Source of the DNA: an uncultured Draconibacterium sp.
GTDB taxonomy: Bacteria > Bacteroidota > Bacteroidia > Bacteroidales > Prolixibacteraceae
Direction of reading: 5' to 3'
NCBI RefSeq assembly: GCF_913060805.1
Contig: NZ_CAJXTC010000047.1
Location: 1 to 35,674, forward strand
DNA: 35,674 nt
Numbering within the stretch: the first letter of the stretch is position 1; each line of letters begins with the position of its first letter. The position numbers were made by a program, and so were the translations under genes. Shown piece after piece: positions 7,527 through 16,780 of the stretch. The notes beneath the pieces were generated by a model. That model did not search any database. It had not been told where the DNA came from and worked only from the letters and a program-made list of their open reading frames with translations.

Positions 7527-9668
7527 ATGAATAAAAGAATAAAGCTATTAATTAGCGTTATTTTTACCCTCTCATTATCAACTCTTAATACTGCTTTAGT
7601 AATAGGTGCTACTACCACACAGGCCGACAGTTTGCGCCAGGTAATTCAAAATAAACAGGGCGCGGAAAAAATAAATGCACAGCTTGATTTGGCGATGTAT
7701 TATATGGGAGAGGATAACGACCAGGCGCTGGCACTTGCCCAAACAGCACTAACGGCAGCAAAAAAGCGAAACAGCAAATCGTTGCAAATGCGATCATTTC
7801 TGGCTCTCGGACGTATTTATCACGACCTTAACAACGCCGATCGTTCGCAGGCCTATTACGACAGCGCTTTGCCCATTGCTTACCAGCTCGATGATTACTG
7901 GTATCAAAGCGATATATTTTTACGAACCGGTATTAACCAACACACCAGTGGCGATCACTTAAAAGCGCTGCAATCGTTTAACCTGTCTATTCAAACAGGT
8001 CGACAGTCGAAAAATTATCGTGCTGTTGGTGCTGCCTATTCAATGATGGGAACCGTTTTCCGGGTAAACGGCTTATACGACCGCGCCACTGAATACATTA
8101 TTAAAGCGCGGCTGAATTACGAAAAAGCCGGTTTTACTGAAGGTTATGCCTGGTCGGCCTACCTACTTGGGCGTATTTATGCCGATCTTCGTCTTTTGGA
8201 TAAAGCGATGGAATATTACATGCTTTCGCTTGAAACCTACGAAGAACTGGCGCAAAAAGACCAGAACAAAAACGGAATTGTAATTTGCTACGAACAGATT
8301 GGGATCTTAAATTTACTGCTGGGAAATACTGACGAAGCGCGTAAATACATCGAAAATACTTTGCAAATTTTCGAAGAGAGTGGTTCGAGATACGGAATTT
8401 CAAATGCCTATAAAAACCTGGGCCGCATCGAATATGCATCAGGGAACTACGCACTGGCCGAAAAATACCTGAAACAATCGCTGAACTCGAAAATCGAACT
8501 TAACGATTTTCTCAGCCAACCTTCCCTTTATTTATATATTGGTTTGTGCTATATCGACACCGACCGAACCAATGAAGGACTATCCAGTATTCAAAAAGGA
8601 CTGGACCAGGCGATTATCAATAATCAAAAACGTATTCAGCTCGATATTTATTCAAAACTCAGCGAAATCTACCTCAATCTTAACGACCTTGACAAAGCCC
8701 TCTCTTGTCAGCAGCAGCAAATCAACATTCAGGACTCTATGCTTTTTGGAGCTGCCAATATAAAACTCGAACAGCTGCAGGGAATTTACGAACTGGATGC
8801 AAAAAACAGCCAGATTGCAGCATTGGAGCAACAAAACGAGATTAACAGGCTGGAACTGCGGCAACATCGCACATCACGAATTTTAATGATAATCGCTGTT
8901 TTGCTCGCCATTATTATTGCCGGCATTATTTATATTTTCTACCAGCGTCTGCGCCAAAAAAATAATCAATTGGAGGAGGCGAACCTCACAAAAGATAAGT
9001 TCTTTGCCATTATTGCCCACGATCTTCGGGGCCCGGTTCACACACAAACGGCATTTCTCGACCACCTCCACCAGGAATTTGATGCGCTGGAAAAAGATGA
9101 GCTTAAAAAGCTGCTCAAACTCCTTGTATCAGCATCAGAAAACATCAGCGATTTGCTCGATAACCTGTTACTTTGGGCACAATCGCAGGTGAAAAAGATG
9201 GAGGTAAATACTGAAAAACTTGAGTTGAAAGGTGTGATTCAAAATACAGTCGAAAAACTGCAACAATCGGCGAGTTTAAAACAAATAGCCATTTCGCTTG
9301 ATACTGACAATCAGCTAAAAGTTTTGTCGGATGCCAACATGCTTCAAACCATTATCCGAAACATTGTTAGTAACGCCATAAAGTTTACTCCGCGCGGAGG
9401 GTCAATTTCGGTTAAAACTTTCGCCTCGGCACAAAAAGAAGTTACCATAAAAATTACCGACACCGGACTGGGAATGGATTCTGAGAAATTGAATCAGCTA
9501 TTCGATATCAGCTCTAAAAGTCATTCGCAAGGAACTGAAAATGAAAAAAGCAACGGACTGGGCCTTATACTTGTAAAAGATTTTGTTGAGAAAAACAATG
9601 GCTCGATAAACATTGAAAGCGAAAAAGGAAAAGGTACTTCGGTTATTGTTACACTTCCGCAGGCCTAA
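7527..9668 (+). CDS. TPR-repeat sensor histidine kinase
   Basis: A 713-residue membrane kinase. An N-terminal signal segment (about 5-28) exports a long TPR region (about residues 40-400, with repeats such as AYSMMGTVFRVNGLYDRATEYI), followed by a coiled coil (about 415-448), a single membrane helix (about 451-472) and a cytoplasmic kinase core. The HisKA phospho-acceptor is His498 in FFAIIAHDLRGP. The HATPase part shows an N box (IRNIVSNAIKFTPRGG), G1 (DTGLGMD) and G2 (SNGLGLILV). It has no receiver domain, and no response regulator gene is adjacent, so the partner is unknown. TPR kinases of this layout are common in Bacteroidota. A bidirectional terminator separates it from the convergent esterase gene. 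Confidence 0.93.
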   Translation: MNKRIKLLISVIFTLSLSTLNTALVIGATTTQADSLRQVIQNKQGAEKINAQLDLAMYYMGEDNDQALALAQTALTAAKKRNSKSLQMRSFLALGRIYHDLNNADRSQAYYDSALPIAYQLDDYWYQSDIFLRTGINQHTSGDHLKALQSFNLSIQTGRQSKNYRAVGAAYSMMGTVFRVNGLYDRATEYIIKARLNYEKAGFTEGYAWSAYLLGRIYADLRLLDKAMEYYMLSLETYEELAQKDQNKNGIVICYEQIGILNLLLGNTDEARKYIENTLQIFEESGSRYGISNAYKNLGRIEYASGNYALAEKYLKQSLNSKIELNDFLSQPSLYLYIGLCYIDTDRTNEGLSSIQKGLDQAIINNQKRIQLDIYSKLSEIYLNLNDLDKALSCQQQQINIQDSMLFGAANIKLEQLQGIYELDAKNSQIAALEQQNEINRLELRQHRTSRILMIIAVLLAIIIAGIIYIFYQRLRQKNNQLEEANLTKDKFFAIIAHDLRGPVHTQTAFLDHLHQEFDALEKDELKKLLKLLVSASENISDLLDNLLLWAQSQVKKMEVNTEKLELKGVIQNTVEKLQQSASLKQIAISLDTDNQLKVLSDANMLQTIIRNIVSNAIKFTPRGGSISVKTFASAQKEVTIKITDTGLGMDSEKLNQLFDISSKSHSQGTENEKSNGLGLILVKDFVEKNNGSINIESEKGKGTSVIVTLPQA

Positions 9669-9710
9669 CGTAAATACAGATTACCGCAGCAATCCCATTC
9701 AGCATAAAAC

Positions 9711-9752
9711 AAAGCGATTACTTCCCATATAACTCAAGGAAATAATCGCTTT
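9711..9752. terminator. Bidirectional terminator between convergent genes
   Basis: AAAGCGATTA (9711-9720) pairs with TAATCGCTTT (9743-9752), and inside it TTCC pairs with GGAA after one mismatch. The ends give T runs on either strand, suiting both the kinase gene and the esterase gene. Confidence 0.75.
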
Positions 9753-9776
9753 GCATTTAAACTTTCTTTTGCTCAA

Positions 9777-10955
9777 TCACTCGTATTCCGGAAAATCATT
9801 CGACAGCATTACCAAAGCTTTCTCCAAACGCTGGTAAAGATGATTGATGTGTGTTCCGTCGTAGGACTCAAACTGGTGTTTAACATGCATCTCATTCAAA
9901 TGCTGATCGAACAGTTGGTTGGGAGGATACATCATCAGGTCATCACTCATGCCACAATCGAAATATACGGTTTTCAGCTTTTTTAAGCCTGTTCTGTATT
10001 TTGTTGACAGGGCCATCAAATTTTGTTGATCTGTTTTATTCATCAACTCCTCATTCATTATGGGTACACCGTCAACAAAAGTAAAGGGCAAATCGGCTAA
10101 ATATGGAGGGTTGGCAGGATTGGGCAACCAGGCTTGCATGAGGAAATATACACTGTTATTTACAAATTTATAGGGCTGCATCGGATCGTACGGTATCGGT
10201 CCTGCCGGTGCCCCCATCGGCTCCCACATTTCATCTTCAACTGGCATCATCGACGCCATAGCCATCAACGTTTCGCGAGGGAAATGAGCAGGCGATAATG
10301 CTGCTGCATAACGAAATATATCGGGATGTTTCATAGCCAGTTTTAATGCGCCATAACCACCCGCGCAATGGCCGGTTATGGCCCTCCAGTTAAAGTGGGG
10401 AATGGTACGAAAATTACTGTCGATAAATTTCACAAGATCTTTGCAGATATAATCCTCGCATTTACCCAGTACTGGCGAGTTGGTATAAGACGACACCCCC
10501 AATAATGTTCGGGAATCGGGAAACACAATTATCGCCTCCTTCATTCCTTTGCTGTCGACCAGTTCGTTTAGCCAGTCTTCAAATTCAACTCCCGGATAAT
10601 CAACCGATGCCTGCAGATTGGCCACCTGTTTGAAAATTTCGAAAGGTACCGGTTCCATCAACATCTTTCCCCAGGCAGGCATACCATGCAAAAAGTAAAT
10701 TACAGGAAAATGTTTATCCGGATTGGCATAATAGCTTTTCGGCAAATACACATACACCGGTCGGTCGGCCGGGTCACCCAGAAGATTTCCTTCAAGTGCT
10801 TTGCTGTGCATGCTAGTGCTTACGATAGTTCCCTCTCCCACCACCGCTGCTTTTTCTGGCAGCAAAGCATCAGTGTCGGGCGCTTCAAATTCATCCTGGC
10901 AGGCAGGTAAAATGAATATGCTGAGCAAGATTAGAATTAAGATTTTTGTTTTCAT
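9777..10955 (-). CDS. Lipoprotein of the esterase D / antigen 85-like alpha/beta hydrolase family, Cys nucleophile
   Basis: A 392-residue exported lipoprotein with a signal peptide and lipobox ending at Cys19 (FILPAC). The alpha/beta hydrolase domain begins about residue 65 (RPVYVYLPKSYY, VIYFLHGMPAWG) and continues to the nucleophile elbow. In this family the elbow normally reads GHSxGG; here it reads GHCAGG, with Cys197 encoded by TGC at 10365-10367. The rest of the machinery is recognisable: an Asp region near FDCGMSDDL and a His in DGTHINHLY. So either the enzyme uses a thiol nucleophile, as dienelactone hydrolase does, or it has changed activity (inference). Substrates of relatives are carbohydrate or feruloyl esters. 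It lies downstream of, and in the same direction as, the hybrid kinase gene, separated by 100 bp. Confidence 0.85.
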   Translation of the reverse strand: MKTKILILILLSIFILPACQDEFEAPDTDALLPEKAAVVGEGTIVSTSMHSKALEGNLLGDPADRPVYVYLPKSYYANPDKHFPVIYFLHGMPAWGKMLMEPVPFEIFKQVANLQASVDYPGVEFEDWLNELVDSKGMKEAIIVFPDSRTLLGVSSYTNSPVLGKCEDYICKDLVKFIDSNFRTIPHFNWRAITGHCAGGYGALKLAMKHPDIFRYAAALSPAHFPRETLMAMASMMPVEDEMWEPMGAPAGPIPYDPMQPYKFVNNSVYFLMQAWLPNPANPPYLADLPFTFVDGVPIMNEELMNKTDQQNLMALSTKYRTGLKKLKTVYFDCGMSDDLMMYPPNQLFDQHLNEMHVKHQFESYDGTHINHLYQRLEKALVMLSNDFPEYE

Positions 10956-10989
10956 TGTAGTACATTTTTTGGATTAAACTCATCTGCAA

Positions 10990-11000
10990 TGTACTGTACA
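10990..11000. promoter_or_regulatory. Short palindrome upstream of the esterase gene
   Basis: TGTAC-T-GTACA is a perfect 5-bp inverted repeat 35 bp before the esterase start. A related TGTA-G-TACA lies at 10956-10964. It could be an operator, perhaps for the neighbouring AraC-type regulator; this is inference from position only. Confidence 0.3.
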
Positions 11001-11055
11001 ATGTTTCAACCGGCTTTCCGGTTTTTCCCAAATACTTCCTGAATTGTCCCGAGGG

Positions 11056-13221
11056 TTAATTGTAGCTTTTTTCGTTTTCGTGAAGCAGAAATTCTCGCGG
11101 ACTTTCACCAAACTCCTCTTTAAAAACCTGGCTAAAGGTGCTTAAACTTTTCATTCCCACTTCGTAGCCCACTTCGGTAATATTCATTGATGAAGAACTT
11201 AACAACTGCTTTGCTTTCTGCATGCGCAACGAACGGATATAACGCGCTACCGACTGATTGGTAAGCGCCTTAAACTTGCGGTACAACTGCGATTTGCTCA
11301 TGGCCATTTCCTCGCAAAGTTCAGGTATATTAAAATCCTCGTTGTTAAGGTTTTCGCTAATGGCAGAATTTAGTTTTTTCATAAAACGGTCTTCGCGCTG
11401 CATCAACGGATCGGTGCTGTAATCAAAGCCGTTGCCTTTACTAAATCGTTGGTAGAGTTTTTTACGCAGCTCGAGCAGTTTTTGCAGCCGCACCAACAAT
11501 TCCTGCTGATTGAACGGTTTTACCACATAAGCATCGGCACCTTGCTCCAGCCCTTCAATGCGCGACGGAATATCGGCTTTTGCCGTTAGCAAAACAATGG
11601 GAATGTGACTGGTGCGAATATCTTCTTTGAGCTTTTTACAGAGCTCAAAACCATCCATTTCGGGCATCATTACATCGCTGATAATCGCGTCCGGAATTTC
11701 ATTCACCGCCGTCTCGTAACCTTCCTTGCCATTTTTGGCCAACTCAATCTTAAAATAATCGCTGTAGCAGGCTTGCAAATAACCCAGAACATCGGGGTTG
11801 TCTTCAACTATCAATAAACGCTGTTTCCCTTTTTGTTGCACTTTGGCAGGATTCGTTGCTTCTAAAACTTCCTCTTGAGTTTCTGTTAGCAACTGTTCCT
11901 GATTTTCTTTTGCGCGTAGTGTGCTTGTAACGGGCAACTTCACCGTAAACACTGTCTCTTTATTCGGAATCGACTGCACCTGAATTGTTCCGTTCAACAA
12001 GGTAACCAGCTCGCGGGTAAGCGCTAATCCAATTCCTGCGCCTCCAACTTTTCGGGTATTTTTGTCATCAGCCTGGTAAAAACGTTCGAATATCTTATGC
12101 TGCTTTTCTGCAGGAATTCCAATACCGGTGTCGCTAATAACCATTTTCAACATTCCATTTTCAACCAGCACATGCATTTTTACTGATCCTCCGGCCGGCG
12201 TGAATTTTATGGCGTTGCCCAGCAAATTAGAAACGATAACTGTTGTTTTTTCCGGATCAAAATCCAGCACATAACTCTGCTTATCCGCATCAAAAGTCAT
12301 TTTCAGCTTCTTCTCTTCGGCATAATATTCCTGCAATTGAAACACATAGCGCAAAAACGGAACAATGTTGGCGTGAATCTTTTTCACCGATAGATTTCCC
12401 GATTCCATTTTACTCAACTCGAGCAACTGATCGACCAGCTGCAACAGGCTTTTTCCATTTTTAATTATGGTATCGGCCTTGGCCCGACCGTTCTTAACTT
12501 TTTCCGAACGCAGCGAATCGGCCAGCCCCAAGATAACTGTTAACGGTGTGCGGAACTCGTGCGTAATGTTAGTATACAAGCGGGTTTTAGCCTCGTTCAT
12601 TTCTTTCTGCCGTTGTGCTTCGCGCTCCTCCATTTTTGCAAACAGGTTTACGGCATAAAGACTAAAAAAGAAGATATATCCGGTAATAATAATCAGGCTT
12701 GCGAAAAAGAAAAGCAGGTTTTGTTGCGGGCTTAACGCCTGTTCTTTCGGGAAATAAGGATCAAAAATAAACAAGGCTAACATAGCTATTACAAACACAA
12801 CGCTTACCGGCAAAATAAGCTTTGGTTTACGTAAAATTACCGAGCTGGTAACGGCCTGAATAGAAAGCAAAAACAAACCTCCGCAAGTTAACAATCCCCC
12901 CATGCGGGCCACATACACCGACGAAATTACGATCATCAGAATTTTAAACAGTTTGATTGCCAGGTCTATCTTCCGGGAGTAATAGAAAATGGTGGTCGAC
13001 ACACAAACTATGGGAATATAGATCAGACAGAACTCGAAGATCAGTTTGGCCGAGATAATCCATGAAACGATCAACATTATTGTTAAACCGGTAATGGCAA
13101 ACAAGCCTTGCACCATCATGTATTTCTTCCCCAGCTTATCCCAGTCGCTTAACGTTTCGTTTTCGGTTAGACGCTGCAGGAAAAGCTCAAAGCGCTTAGA
13201 AAGTTGATTTAACCGTTGCAT
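11056..13221 (-). CDS. Membrane hybrid histidine kinase with receiver and AraC-type DNA-binding domain
   Basis: A 721-residue one-protein two-component system. Residues about 35-205 hold some six membrane helices (a 7TM-like sensor without a periplasmic domain). HisKA follows with His221 in NITHEFRTPLTV, then HATPase_c with N box (SNLLGNAIKFTPAGG), G1 (DTGIGIP) and G2 (GGAGIGLAL). The receiver domain (about 477-595) has phospho-acceptor Asp526 in ISDVMMPEMDG and Lys568 in VVKPF. An AraC/HTH_18 domain closes the protein (about 620-715, with SQLYRKFKALTNQS and GMKSLSTFSQVFKEEFGESPREF). It resembles the HTCS regulators of Bacteroidota but lacks the usual beta-propeller sensor, so it probably senses a membrane or intracellular cue. 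The esterase lipoprotein downstream is a plausible target. Confidence 0.93.
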   Translation of the reverse strand: MQRLNQLSKRFELFLQRLTENETLSDWDKLGKKYMMVQGLFAITGLTIMLIVSWIISAKLIFEFCLIYIPIVCVSTTIFYYSRKIDLAIKLFKILMIVISSVYVARMGGLLTCGGLFLLSIQAVTSSVILRKPKLILPVSVVFVIAMLALFIFDPYFPKEQALSPQQNLLFFFASLIIITGYIFFFSLYAVNLFAKMEEREAQRQKEMNEAKTRLYTNITHEFRTPLTVILGLADSLRSEKVKNGRAKADTIIKNGKSLLQLVDQLLELSKMESGNLSVKKIHANIVPFLRYVFQLQEYYAEEKKLKMTFDADKQSYVLDFDPEKTTVIVSNLLGNAIKFTPAGGSVKMHVLVENGMLKMVISDTGIGIPAEKQHKIFERFYQADDKNTRKVGGAGIGLALTRELVTLLNGTIQVQSIPNKETVFTVKLPVTSTLRAKENQEQLLTETQEEVLEATNPAKVQQKGKQRLLIVEDNPDVLGYLQACYSDYFKIELAKNGKEGYETAVNEIPDAIISDVMMPEMDGFELCKKLKEDIRTSHIPIVLLTAKADIPSRIEGLEQGADAYVVKPFNQQELLVRLQKLLELRKKLYQRFSKGNGFDYSTDPLMQREDRFMKKLNSAISENLNNEDFNIPELCEEMAMSKSQLYRKFKALTNQSVARYIRSLRMQKAKQLLSSSSMNITEVGYEVGMKSLSTFSQVFKEEFGESPREFLLHENEKSYN

Positions 13222-13368
13222 CGGTTTTGTTTTTAGTGCATTTGTAATTTAATGGTTTTCAGTGCTATTAAGATCCAACTGCTGTTCTTTTCCTTTATAC
13301 TACATTTTTTTGAAAAGGTTGGACGCGCATAAGAAATATAGATTCTAAAGAAGAGCAAAATTGCCACT

Positions 13369-14103
13369 TTATTTTTTGCTGAGTTCGGCCTCGATCAAAT
13401 CAATTAAAGGAATTAACCTGGTATTCACGCGATCCATGCGTCGGTTGAGCGAGTAGGCAAAAGTAAGCTCCTGGTTGGAAAGACTTAAAAACTCATCCGA
13501 CTTCATTTTTTGCAGTGCACGTTCGTAATCTTTCTCATCGGGTTGATATTGTCCCTGAGGATTATAAGGAATCATGGAATTCACAAAAGTAGCGTACTCG
13601 CTGCGCAAGTTATCCATGTAGGTAATTGTTGTACTAATGGCGGTGTAATACTGTATGATCTGTAACTGCAAATCCTTGTTGCGAATCAGCTTTAGGTTTC
13701 CGGTGCTGATGATATCTTTGTAAGTACTGGATTCTTCAAAAACTGCTGCCCGACTTAATTTTCCACCTTTCCCGATGGCTGCCATAAATGCTGCCGTGTC
13801 ATCAATTTCAATTCCATCTTTGACATACTTTCGGGCCAATTCCAGGCCCTCAACTTTTTCCGGATAATCTTTCTTCCAAAACACATTTAGAAACACAGAG
13901 TCGCTTCTCATTTCTCCCAAAAAATGTTCGAGGTATTCCAACTCCTTGAGTTGATCAATGCGATTCGAATTCCAATTGTTGATTTGTAATGCGATCAAAA
14001 TCCCAATTACCACAAGTACAATTTCGCCAATGGCGTAACGCATGTATTTAGCGGCCCGGTTTTCGGCAGCCAGTTTGTAGCGTATATTGTTAAATAGTCT
14101 CAT
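13369..14103 (-). CDS. DUF6090-like membrane-anchored protein
   Basis: A 244-residue protein with one membrane helix near the N-terminus (YAIGEIVLVVIGILIALQIN, about 24-43) preceded by a basic stretch. The rest is a long, mostly alpha-helical domain. The N-terminal block with KYMRYAIGEI and LALQINNWN-like sequence is typical of the DUF6090 family of Bacteroidota, which has no established function. Its start overlaps the stop of the APC permease gene by 4 bp (ATGA), so it is co-translated with the transporter. A role in supporting or tuning the transporter is only a guess from that linkage. Confidence 0.75.
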   Translation of the reverse strand: MRLFNNIRYKLAAENRAAKYMRYAIGEIVLVVIGILIALQINNWNSNRIDQLKELEYLEHFLGEMRSDSVFLNVFWKKDYPEKVEGLELARKYVKDGIEIDDTAAFMAAIGKGGKLSRAAVFEESSTYKDIISTGNLKLIRNKDLQLQIIQYYTAISTTITYMDNLRSEYATFVNSMIPYNPQGQYQPDEKDYERALQKMKSDEFLSLSNQELTFAYSLNRRMDRVNTRLIPLIDLIEAELSKK

Positions 14104-15422
14104 TTGCTGGTCTTTTTATTTTTTGAACTTATTATCAGGAAAACAACACTCAATACCACAATAAACAACGACACGGATAAGATTTCGCTGGCCGACAGAT
14201 TTGACAGAAACCAAAGAATTGCCAGCACAGTAATAACCGGAATTGTCACTCCTCCGGGAATTCGGAAAGTACCCTTTGCCGGTTGGCTTCCCTTTTTGAA
14301 ACGGAGTTTAATAACAGCCAGTACCACTCCCAGGTAAATCAGCAAAATTGAAGCACTTGAAATCAGTATCAACCAACTTAATCCACCAAGCGAAGCAAAG
14401 ATGAAATCGATTAGTACGTAGACAATAATTGCAACATAAGGCGTGGCAAACTTTGGGTGTATTTTACTCAACATTTTCACCGGAATGAGACGGTCTTTGG
14501 CAGCTGCATACAATACCCGGGGAATACTCAGAATCTCGCTGCTTAGGTTTCCGAACATTGAAACTCCCATGCCAATAGTAATCAGCGTCAGTCCGGCCGG
14601 CCCCACAATTTTATTGGCTACCTGCCCCAATGTATTTTCCGAAGTCTCAGCCAAAGCCGGCCCCAAAATAGCCTGCGAAATCAGCTGAATAAAAATATAG
14701 AGAACAAGCACAAAGCCAATACTGAAAATAATAGCTCGTGGAATATTCTTTTGCGGATTACGAACTTCTCCACTCACCGACAGCGCTGATTCGGCACCCA
14801 AGAAAGCAAAAAATAAAAGGAGTGAACCCTCACCAATTTTATCGGCCGACGGGAAAGAATCCCAGGAAAGATTTGCAGAAGAAAGGTCTTTCACCCCAAC
14901 CAAAAGAATAAAAACCAGCGGAATTACTTTTGCCAAAGTAATGAGTTTTACAATGCCAACTCCCTGCCTTACTCCCTTGATATTGATGTAACCAAGTACC
15001 GAAAAAATAAGGAAGAACAACAAAATCCGCATAAACTCAGCCTGCATAAATGGGAACAACGAACCTGCAACATCAGCAATGGCATTGGCAACTGCAGCAT
15101 CGGCAGAAATGGTGGACAACAGAAATAAAAATGCCGCCAAAAATCCGGGATACCGGCCCCACACAATTTCGATGTAAGAATACGCGCCGCCGCTTACCGT
15201 GATCTTGCTTCCGATTTCGGCAAAACTCAGCATAATCATCATCATCAGGGCTCCGCAAAACAGGTAAGCCACAATGCTCATGTTTCCCATAACAGCCGCA
15301 ACCGTGGCCGGAAGTATAAAGATTCCGGCACCAATAACGGTATTCACAATGTTGGCGGTTAATCCAAACAACCCGATCTCGCGGTGCAGTCTTTTATTCG
15401 TTGTATGTGATGGTTCCGACAT
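14100..15422 (-). CDS. APC-family amino acid permease
   Basis: A 440-residue polytopic transporter with about 12 membrane helices. The first helix carries the broken-helix signature of the amino acid-polyamine-organocation superfamily, GAGIF (residues 31-35). SGGAYSYIEIVWGRYPGF in the second helical pair is also typical, and helix 6 shows LLLFFAFLGAESALSVSGEVRNP. Substrate cannot be read from the sequence. It is the middle gene of a three-gene minus-strand operon: AmpG-like MFS, 20-bp gap, this gene, then a 4-bp overlap with the DUF6090 gene. Confidence 0.9.
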   Translation of the reverse strand: MSEPSHTTNKRLHREIGLFGLTANIVNTVIGAGIFILPATVAAVMGNMSIVAYLFCGALMMMIMLSFAEIGSKITVSGGAYSYIEIVWGRYPGFLAAFLFLLSTISADAAVANAIADVAGSLFPFMQAEFMRILLFFLIFSVLGYINIKGVRQGVGIVKLITLAKVIPLVFILLVGVKDLSSANLSWDSFPSADKIGEGSLLLFFAFLGAESALSVSGEVRNPQKNIPRAIIFSIGFVLVLYIFIQLISQAILGPALAETSENTLGQVANKIVGPAGLTLITIGMGVSMFGNLSSEILSIPRVLYAAAKDRLIPVKMLSKIHPKFATPYVAIIVYVLIDFIFASLGGLSWLILISSASILLIYLGVVLAVIKLRFKKGSQPAKGTFRIPGGVTIPVITVLAILWFLSNLSASEILSVSLFIVVLSVVFLIISSKNKKTSK

Positions 15423-15442
15423 AGTATAATTTTGCGTGTTCG

Positions 15443-16780
15443 TTATGCGTATTTGTGTTCCAGTTTCTCCATCTGAATTTTGTGTTTCCGAAAGTTAACA
15501 AACGGTATTATCGCTAAAACAATCCCCATAAAAACCAGGTAGAACACAAACACCTGTTGCCAGTTTAAATAAACTTTTGCCTCCCCCATAATCCAGGCGC
15601 CAGCCGACATTCCGAGGTTGGCAATAGCCATATAAAGCGTAAACTGGGTAGCCGCAACGCGTTTCCAGCACAGCTGCATGGCTACGGCCAAAATTGCAAT
15701 GGTTATAAAAGTATCGAGGATGGAGAAAACACCAATGAAGCCAATTATAAAAGTATCGTTGCTCCAATATTGCGGTAATAACGCCATTACTATCATCAAT
15801 ACAATAAGTCCTAACACATAAAAAATGATCATCCTCATTTTCCCGAAAATGTCTATCATTGCTCCACCCACAAACATGCCCATAATACCACCAATAAAAG
15901 CGGTTATCGAAAAAACATGTGAATAGCGGGCATCGCTCCAGCCCAGTTCCTGCACAGTAAAAATTGGCAGAAGCGTAGTAACATAAGTCGACGCAATTCG
16001 AAAAATGAAAACTGCAACTCCCATTATCAAACTCACGGGCAAACTAAAGCCCCTGATCAAACTTTTCAGAATAAGCCTCCAACTGGAGAGTTGAATCTTT
16101 TGTGCTTCAGTAGATGCTCTACCGGGTGTCCAAGGAGTCAGCTTTTCGCCGGTACGTTCTTTCAAGAGCAAGGGAAAAAGCATGATTGCCGAGATGACGA
16201 TACCAAATAGATTCATGGCAATCATAAAACTATAATTGGCGAACAACCAGCTGGTAACGGCAACCGTAGCCGAAATACTTGCAGCCTTGGCACCCCACAT
16301 TAAACCATTGGCACGCGCCTGTTGATCTTCGGGCAATATATCGATTGCCAGACTATCGATTGAAATATCCTGGAAAATACTGGCTAAACTGCTCATAAAT
16401 CCGGCAATCATAAGAACAGACATCCGGTTTAGCGGATCGGTTATAACTGCCAACAAAAGGAAACTGGCCACCAAACCCGCCTGCCCGAACAAAATCCAGG
16501 GCCGGCGTCGTCCCATGGGCAAATAAGTAAAGCGGTCCATTAACGGAGCTGCAATAATTTTAAAACTCCATGGCAAACCTACAATTGCGACAAAACTGCC
16601 TATTTCGGCCGGACTTTTTCCGTTTGCTGCCATCCATGCGGGCATAGCGAACATGAATAAACCATTTGGGATTCCCTGCGCAAAATACAAAGCTGCAAAG
16701 GTTACGTAGCGCAGAAAGGCGTTATCCGCCAAAGCCGGCAAATTTCTGTCGGCAGTCAAAACTTTTACGAATCGCAGCAT
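15443..16780 (-). CDS. MFS transporter, AmpG-like
   Basis: A 445-residue major facilitator with about 12 membrane helices. Early motifs such as YFAQGIPNGLFMFAMPAWMA, LPWSFKIIAAPLMDRFTY and GRRRPWILFGQ, followed by QDISIDSLAIDILPEDQQARANG, resemble the AmpG muropeptide permeases and the related acetyl-CoA transporter-like group. In AmpG the substrate is GlcNAc-anhydromuropeptides for cell-wall recycling, but no cell-wall recycling gene is adjacent, so the substrate is uncertain. It is the first gene of the operon with the APC permease and DUF6090 protein. No consensus promoter could be placed with confidence upstream. Confidence 0.85.
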   Translation of the reverse strand: MLRFVKVLTADRNLPALADNAFLRYVTFAALYFAQGIPNGLFMFAMPAWMAANGKSPAEIGSFVAIVGLPWSFKIIAAPLMDRFTYLPMGRRRPWILFGQAGLVASFLLLAVITDPLNRMSVLMIAGFMSSLASIFQDISIDSLAIDILPEDQQARANGLMWGAKAASISATVAVTSWLFANYSFMIAMNLFGIVISAIMLFPLLLKERTGEKLTPWTPGRASTEAQKIQLSSWRLILKSLIRGFSLPVSLIMGVAVFIFRIASTYVTTLLPIFTVQELGWSDARYSHVFSITAFIGGIMGMFVGGAMIDIFGKMRMIIFYVLGLIVLMIVMALLPQYWSNDTFIIGFIGVFSILDTFITIAILAVAMQLCWKRVAATQFTLYMAIANLGMSAGAWIMGEAKVYLNWQQVFVFYLVFMGIVLAIIPFVNFRKHKIQMEKLEHKYA

